Source: an uncultured Candidatus Saccharibacteria bacterium
GTDB lineage: Bacteria; Patescibacteriota; Saccharimonadia; Saccharimonadales; Saccharimonadaceae
Length of the DNA: 54,728 bases
NCBI GenBank assembly: GCA_946548715.1
Contig: CAMNPZ010000005.1
Span: 1-54,728 of the forward strand
Direction of reading: 5' to 3'
Shown here in pieces: positions 50,455-54,728 of this stretch. Under the pieces are notes generated by a model, which saw nothing but the letters and a program-made list of their open reading frames with translations, did not search any database and had not been told where the DNA came from. Both the position numbers and the translations under genes were made by a program. The stretch's first letter is position 1; each line of letters opens with the position of its first letter.

Positions 50455-50541
50455 CCGAACAAGTGTTGGTTTAGCGACCGAACATCAGAGGTAGAAAAAA
50501 CCGAACAGTTTGGCTCTCAGACCCGAACACGGAACCGAACA
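50455..50541 (+). repeat. five direct CCGAACA repeats at helical spacing
   Basis: CCGAACA begins at 50455, 50478, 50501, 50523 and 50535; intervals are 23, 23, 22 and 12 bp, or two turns and one turn. The array ends next to the -35 region of the 50619 gene. Confidence 0.8.
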
Positions 50542-50548
50542 TATATGG

Positions 50549-50576
50549 TTGATTTTTATAGTGTTTTGTGGTATAA
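50549..50576 (+). promoter_or_regulatory. promoter of the 50619 gene
   Basis: TTGATT and TATAAT about 17 nt apart, directly downstream of the CCGAACA array. Confidence 0.65.
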
Positions 50577-50618
50577 TTATGCTAATAAGTGTGCACTTGT
50601 TTGAAAGGGGTGATATAG

Positions 50619-51176
50619 ATGCGCACCGATAGTACTTTTTTGGGTTTTGAGAGGTATCGTTTTTGCTTTTTAAGGTATCTTGACGTAGCTGATAGGCTTT
50701 TAAGGCTCCATGACAATGCGAATTGCATTCAGTCATATCTGTCCATGACTAAGGAAGGTAGAAGATTTGAGAGCGAAGAAGCAATCCTCCGCCAGCAAAA
50801 TGTTTCTATTGAGGTTGGAATGATATTACTGAGATTCGGAGGAGGCCTGAGTCATTTTTCCCTTTCTGGTATAAAAAGATGTCTCAGACAGATTGAAACA
50901 GAGATAGAAATTCTTTCAGCTGAAAGCGATTTTTGTTGGGAGAACTTATATCAGAGTGTTGCTCAGGTCTATTCTACGGATGATGGAGTATGGGCAGATA
51001 GCGACGAGGCTCACCGTTTACTGTTTACTACAGAAAACAAAGCAGCGAGTGAGCGAATCCGCTATTACAACACGATTTTAACGAGGTGGGATAGCCTTCC
51101 ACCTAAGCCGGCTGCCTTGGAAGATGTTTTTCTATTACATTATGATGGATTACTCCATCTGATACCTTTCAATTAA
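50619..51176 (+). CDS. hypothetical protein, 185 aa, behind a repeat-array promoter
   Basis: A soluble, largely helical protein that I cannot assign. It begins MRTDSTFLGFERYRFCF and ends HYDGLLHLIPFN, with no membrane segment. AAAGGGG precedes ATG 50619 and a strong terminator follows. Its promoter is flanked upstream by five CCGAACA repeats, so a dedicated regulator likely controls it. It is not KwaA, which is a membrane protein, although a KwaB-like gene follows. Confidence 0.75.
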   Translation: MRTDSTFLGFERYRFCFLRYLDVADRLLRLHDNANCIQSYLSMTKEGRRFESEEAILRQQNVSIEVGMILLRFGGGLSHFSLSGIKRCLRQIETEIEILSAESDFCWENLYQSVAQVYSTDDGVWADSDEAHRLLFTTENKAASERIRYYNTILTRWDSLPPKPAALEDVFLLHYDGLLHLIPFN

Positions 51177-51186
51177 ACCCATTTCG

Positions 51187-51217
51187 GTGGCCATTTTATG
51201 ATAATGGCCACTTTTTT
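51187..51217 (+). terminator. terminator of the 50619 gene
   Basis: GTGGCCATT/AATGGCCAC, with a 7-nt loop and T6. Confidence 0.9.
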
Positions 51218-51309
51218 ACGTAATGCGCTAGAACATAAGTCCTTTAAATAAAATAGCCCAAGAATGTCGCAGAACGTGATATAATAAAAAGAATTAAGTG
51301 GAGATAATT

Positions 51310-52323
51310 ATGGATAATAATACAGATGCGGGTGGCAATATTGGTTCTAATGGTGAATCATTTGATGTTTTTCTCTGGGCGAATGAGATTGACGAAGTAA
51401 AAAACAACGTGTCGGCAGAGTTGTTTCTTTTCAACAAGAACTACACGCCGTTTAAGATTAAATATTCGGACAAGTTGACGGGCGCAGTGAAGGCGATGTT
51501 CATGCAGGAGGCGATTTCATACATCATTACGGAGGCCGACAAGGGTCTGGAATGCCGTGAGTACGAGCGAGCTGATGGTGAGGAGAAAGTAATCTATCGG
51601 ACGACAATTGATAAGGTCGGGCGAGCGGAGACCTTAGTCCACCTGATTGAGAATGAGTATAAAGATATTGATTATTTTTCAGAAAACGAATACGATTTTA
51701 AGAAAGTAAAAGGTATTATTGCGCGGTTTACTTATCCGGGTGAAGAAGGCATGAAGACTTTCTATATCGCGAAGCTATTACCCGCATCGGCGGCGCTGAA
51801 GGGTGCGACTTCGTGGGAGATTAATGGCGAATCGTTTGAACCGTTCTCGGCTGAGATTGCGCTAAAAATGCCAGATGACAACCAAGTCGCGATTGTGGAC
51901 GGTAATATTGTAGTGTTCAATCAGGCGAAGTTCGAAAATCTGTTCCAGTATGATTACAAATCACAGGTGATTGCAGAGGCAAAGGCGCGTGAATTGACTG
52001 AGAAATATAAATTATCGTTTGCAGAAGGATTGACTCTTGATGGGCTGCTGGCTGATAAGAAGCCGATTTTGAAGAAAGTCCAGGCAATGGATATCGCAGA
52101 GGAGATGCCACAGGATAAGCTACTGGATTACGCTGATGAGATGCAGCTTGAGTTGATGACTGATGATGATGGCTCGATTATCATTATGGACGATAAGGAT
52201 CTCACGATGTTTGTGAATCTTTTGAATGAGGATTATTACATTTCGCCGGTGAATGGTAAGCGGTACGAGATTAAGTCGAAGAAGCTACTTGGCGAACCCG
52301 ATGGCGAGCCACCGCGTGGGTAG
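51310..52323 (+). CDS. DUF4868/Kiwa KwaB-like protein
   Basis: A 337-residue soluble protein. The central and C-terminal parts follow the DUF4868 pattern: VKGIIARFTYPGEEGMKTFY, IALKMPDDNQVAIVDGNIVV, FNQAKFENLFQYD, and near the end LLNEDYYISPVNGKRYEIKS. KwaB, the DUF4868 subunit of the Kiwa anti-phage system, works with the membrane protein KwaA. No KwaA-like gene is next to it, so this is an orphan. ATG 51310 has GTGGAG upstream and TATAAT at 51280-51285. Family call is by memory of conserved segments; a defence role is inference. Confidence 0.6.
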   Translation: MDNNTDAGGNIGSNGESFDVFLWANEIDEVKNNVSAELFLFNKNYTPFKIKYSDKLTGAVKAMFMQEAISYIITEADKGLECREYERADGEEKVIYRTTIDKVGRAETLVHLIENEYKDIDYFSENEYDFKKVKGIIARFTYPGEEGMKTFYIAKLLPASAALKGATSWEINGESFEPFSAEIALKMPDDNQVAIVDGNIVVFNQAKFENLFQYDYKSQVIAEAKARELTEKYKLSFAEGLTLDGLLADKKPILKKVQAMDIAEEMPQDKLLDYADEMQLELMTDDDGSIIIMDDKDLTMFVNLLNEDYYISPVNGKRYEIKSKKLLGEPDGEPPRG

Positions 52324-52333
52324 AGCCTTACTC

Positions 52334-52864
52334 TTATATTTCAAAGTAAGGACTATCCACAAAGTGGGATTCGCCGAGGGTGCGGAAGGTCTTCTCGAGG
52401 TCGGCGTGGGCGGCCTCGACAGAGTCGGTGGATTGGAGGTTGGATTCGATCTTGGCGTAGTAGCCGGCGAGGTTGTCGACTTTGTCGAGATAGATAGTAG
52501 TTCCCTCCCCCATGCTTAGCTCTTGGCGACGGCGAGAGACTTCGGCGATGGGTTTGAAGCCGAGCTGAAGGATGATATTGACGAGTTTTTCATAATCGGT
52601 GACCGCAGTTTCTTCGACGATATCAACGCCGGAATCTTCGATGTGGCGACGCAGGATAAAGTAGTATTTGGCGGGTTTGTCGACGGATTTCATCTCGGTG
52701 CGCATGACGAGCTTTGGGAAATTGGCGTGCGGCTTGTAATTGCGTGGCACATAGATGCGGTCGTGCTGCCAGTAAATCGGGCTAAAATCTAGGTCGATAT
52801 CGGAGAGCTTCTGTTCGAAGCTGTCGCGGTTAGTGAGTTTACATTTGAGAATGATTTTTTTCAT
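52334..52864 (-). CDS. CYTH-domain protein (class IV adenylyl cyclase/thiamine triphosphatase-like)
   Basis: A 176-residue protein of the CYTH type, which forms a beta tunnel that binds triphosphates. Visible features are MRTEMKS..YYFILRRH, then VSRRRQELSMGEGTTIYLD and YYAKIESNL. The N-terminal ExExK signature reads KCKLTN here, so metal binding may be altered and activity is uncertain. The start ATG 52864 follows a -10-like TATAAT closely. It lies convergent to the KwaB-like gene with only 10 nt between them. Confidence 0.75.
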   Translation of the reverse strand: MKKIILKCKLTNRDSFEQKLSDIDLDFSPIYWQHDRIYVPRNYKPHANFPKLVMRTEMKSVDKPAKYYFILRRHIEDSGVDIVEETAVTDYEKLVNIILQLGFKPIAEVSRRRQELSMGEGTTIYLDKVDNLAGYYAKIESNLQSTDSVEAAHADLEKTFRTLGESHFVDSPYFEI

Positions 52865-52932
52865 GGTTATAATTATACATTACTTAAGAGAAAAAGTATA
52901 GACAATAAGGGCGGATAGGACGACTTGATATC

Positions 52933-54728
52933 CTATTCTGACGGGATAAAGGTGCCTTCGCTATTCCAGGTACCGGCACGACGAGCGAAAGTGGGATGAG
53001 CCGGCGCTTTTCCGAACATACTATAGAAATTATTAGCGGCCGATGTAGAGCTACCAGCAGTAGCGGTAACGTTAGTAATATTCCAGTTATTGATTGCTGA
53101 GGCGTCGGTGAGCGAGACAGAATCAAAGAACATAGAGTTCATATCTGTTGCACTGGAAACATTCCAGTTTTCTAGACCAGCTAGGGTAGTAGTAGTTGAT
53201 TTATCAGTTTGGTTAAAGGCACCTTTGAAGCTTTCCACTTTACTAACATTCCAGTTTCCCAGAGGCAAGAATGAGGCTATATTATTATTCTGAAACATGA
53301 AACTCATATCTGTCACGCTGGAAACGTTCCAATTCTCTAGTGGGGACAAATCGATAATAGCATCATCAAATTTAGATTCACTTGGACCCATGGCGAACAT
53401 CCAGCTCATATTTGTTACTTTGCCTGTATCCCATGTTGACAGCCCTCGAAGAGAGGTTAAGTGACTTGTCTCATAGAACAACGCGGTCATAGAAGTCACA
53501 TTGCTCACATTCCAACCGCCTAGAGCAGAAATATCTGAAAGATTAGACGCCCCACAGAACATCTGGTACATGGTTTCAACGTTACCTGTATCCCAATTAG
53601 CTAAGGCCGAAATATCTGAAAGATTAGACGCCCCGAAGAACATATTCCGCATTGTGGTGACCTTGCTTGTATCCCAGGATTCTAAACCTCTAAGTGAAAC
53701 CAAGCCTGTTGCCCCTTGAAACATGTTTGCTGTCGTCGTCACATTACTTACGTCCCATCTTGCTAGGCCGGAGATGTCCGCATGCAAATAGTTTTCTGCA
53801 GGGCAAGTTGAATCGGATGCAAATAAAAGGGACATGTCCGTAACATTTGAGACATTCCAAGCCGAGATGGCATCTAAATTTGTGAACTTAGAAGCACTAC
53901 AAGCGAACATAGCTTTCATGTTTGTCACTTTTGAAGTATCCCAAAACTTGAGACCGGAGATGTCGGAGAGATTAGTAAGCCTAAGGAATGCAAAAGAAGA
54001 ATCCGGATTCATGGTTACTTGATAACCACCAGAATAGAAATACATAATCCCAGCATCGTCAGTGTTGTCGAAGACAATGTAAACTGGGTGGGCGGATTCC
54101 GGAGTAGTGACGGTGTTTTCAGCAGTAGCAACGAAACCATCGGGGAGTGAGTCTGCCATGCGAATAGCCTTGATTCTAGTATCCAAGGTTTGCGTCGAAG
54201 CGTCCGTGATTCCCCCAGAAAGGTTTTTCAGCTTATTCGATAGCTCTTTACCAGTAATAAGCATAGAATCGGTCTGTGGGATAGGGTGGGAGGCTGGGCG
54301 TACGAGAGTGTAAATAACTTGTCCTGAGTAGGTATCTGCCGGTTGAGTCTTAGAAATGTAAGCAGCATAAGTAGTAGTAAGCTTAACTCCACCAGTAGTT
54401 TCAGTCATGTCGGTCATGGAGTTCTTATGGGCTACTTTAACATATTCATTTGGGACTACATGGTAGTCTGAGAAAGGAGCTTGAGTTGCACCTGATTCTG
54501 CAGTACTCGGAAGAGCTACATTTGGAGCAGAGTCTATGGTGAAGGCATTGTCAGTTGAAGTATCTCCACTATCCTGAGTCATAGTAAGTTTCATAGCCCA
54601 GTTAGATATGTCATTACTGCCTACTGGTCCTGTTGCAATACCTGATTCTATAGTTGCATTACCAGAAGCTGTTGTTCCTACTAGTTTATTACTATTTGTT
54701 CCTCCTACTTCATTTCCTGTATATCCTG
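52933..54728 (-). CDS. BspA-like (DUF285) surface protein, 5' end outside the window
   Basis: At least 598 residues; the start and signal peptide lie beyond 54728. The N-terminal part present here (GNEVGGTNSNKLVGTT..., YAAYISKTQPADTYSGQVIY) is nearly identical to that of the 25520-27229 protein at DNA level. It is followed by about ten DUF285 units such as LANWDTGNVETMYQMF. These units differ strongly from those in the paralogue. It ends FIPSE with no anchor. Likely a second adhesin-like protein of the same family. Confidence 0.85.
   Translation of the reverse strand, partial: GYTGNEVGGTNSNKLVGTTASGNATIESGIATGPVGSNDISNWAMKLTMTQDSGDTSTDNAFTIDSAPNVALPSTAESGATQAPFSDYHVVPNEYVKVAHKNSMTDMTETTGGVKLTTTYAAYISKTQPADTYSGQVIYTLVRPASHPIPQTDSMLITGKELSNKLKNLSGGITDASTQTLDTRIKAIRMADSLPDGFVATAENTVTTPESAHPVYIVFDNTDDAGIMYFYSGGYQVTMNPDSSFAFLRLTNLSDISGLKFWDTSKVTNMKAMFACSASKFTNLDAISAWNVSNVTDMSLLFASDSTCPAENYLHADISGLARWDVSNVTTTANMFQGATGLVSLRGLESWDTSKVTTMRNMFFGASNLSDISALANWDTGNVETMYQMFCGASNLSDISALGGWNVSNVTSMTALFYETSHLTSLRGLSTWDTGKVTNMSWMFAMGPSESKFDDAIIDLSPLENWNVSSVTDMSFMFQNNNIASFLPLGNWNVSKVESFKGAFNQTDKSTTTTLAGLENWNVSSATDMNSMFFDSVSLTDASAINNWNITNVTATAGSSTSAANNFYSMFGKAPAHPTFARRAGTWNSEGTFIPSE

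Noticed and set aside
50330-50541. Calling this the chromosomal origin of replication
   Set aside because: Only two imperfect DnaA-like boxes and no dnaA, dnaN or rpmH nearby; left as a possibility.
50619-51176. 185-aa protein as KwaA partner of the KwaB-like gene
   Set aside because: No membrane helices, and a strong terminator separates the two genes.
1-54728. CRISPR array, prophage or insertion sequence with transposase
   Set aside because: No regular direct repeats with spacers, no cas, phage structural or transposase genes were seen.

Overview
The window looks like a chromosomal segment of a Patescibacteria/CPR bacterium, most probably Candidatus Saccharibacteria (TM7). This is an inference from several things: small, tightly packed housekeeping genes; a PIN-PhoH ATPase; a VirD4/TraG-like ATPase with one N-terminal membrane segment; sigma-region-4 fusion proteins; a partial division and cell-wall cluster; a sortase; and BspA-like (DUF285) surface proteins. 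UGA acts as a normal stop, so this is not a UGA-recoding CPR lineage.

Layout. 1-6032: a membrane protein, galU, two small envelope proteins and dnaE. 6089-12227: hypothetical genes around smpB, an exonuclease III gene and a YjeF-like gene, plus a sigma4/coiled-coil/alpha-CTD-like regulator with a structured leader. 12337-15508: a lipid block (CDP-alcohol phosphatidyltransferase and GT4 glycosyltransferase) and metK under a SAM-I riboswitch. 15545-27229: tRNA-Leu, sortase, PEGA protein, gltX, DUF3048 protein, tRNA-Glu and three secreted surface proteins, one behind a 19-bp homopolymer promoter. 27412-39772: der, phoH, pth, dprA, topA, a sigma4-HARE regulator and a large T4SS-like ATPase. 39773-40523: a ~235-bp hairpin element. 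40524-49951 (minus strand): rsmH, a 21-aa ORF, a structured RNA, an FtsL-like gene, ftsI, mraY, ftsW, murG, an FtsQ-like gene and two more genes. 50619-54728: a hypothetical gene behind a CCGAACA repeat array, a Kiwa KwaB-like (DUF4868) gene, a CYTH protein and a BspA-like protein cut by the window end.

Three observations stand out. (1) GC-rich palindromic elements lie in frame inside der, topA (two), ftsI and the ftsQ-like gene, and one lies between ftsI and mraY. Cores are shared, with compensatory changes in the stems, while the outer inverted arms differ at each locus. (2) At thirteen genes an extended -10 box ends exactly 6-7 nt before the ATG, which predicts leaderless mRNAs; other genes have a leader with a Shine-Dalgarno site. 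(3) One surface-protein promoter carries G19 between TTGACA and the -10 region, the architecture of a phase-variable promoter. Candidate structured RNAs lie upstream of topA and between rsmH and ftsL.
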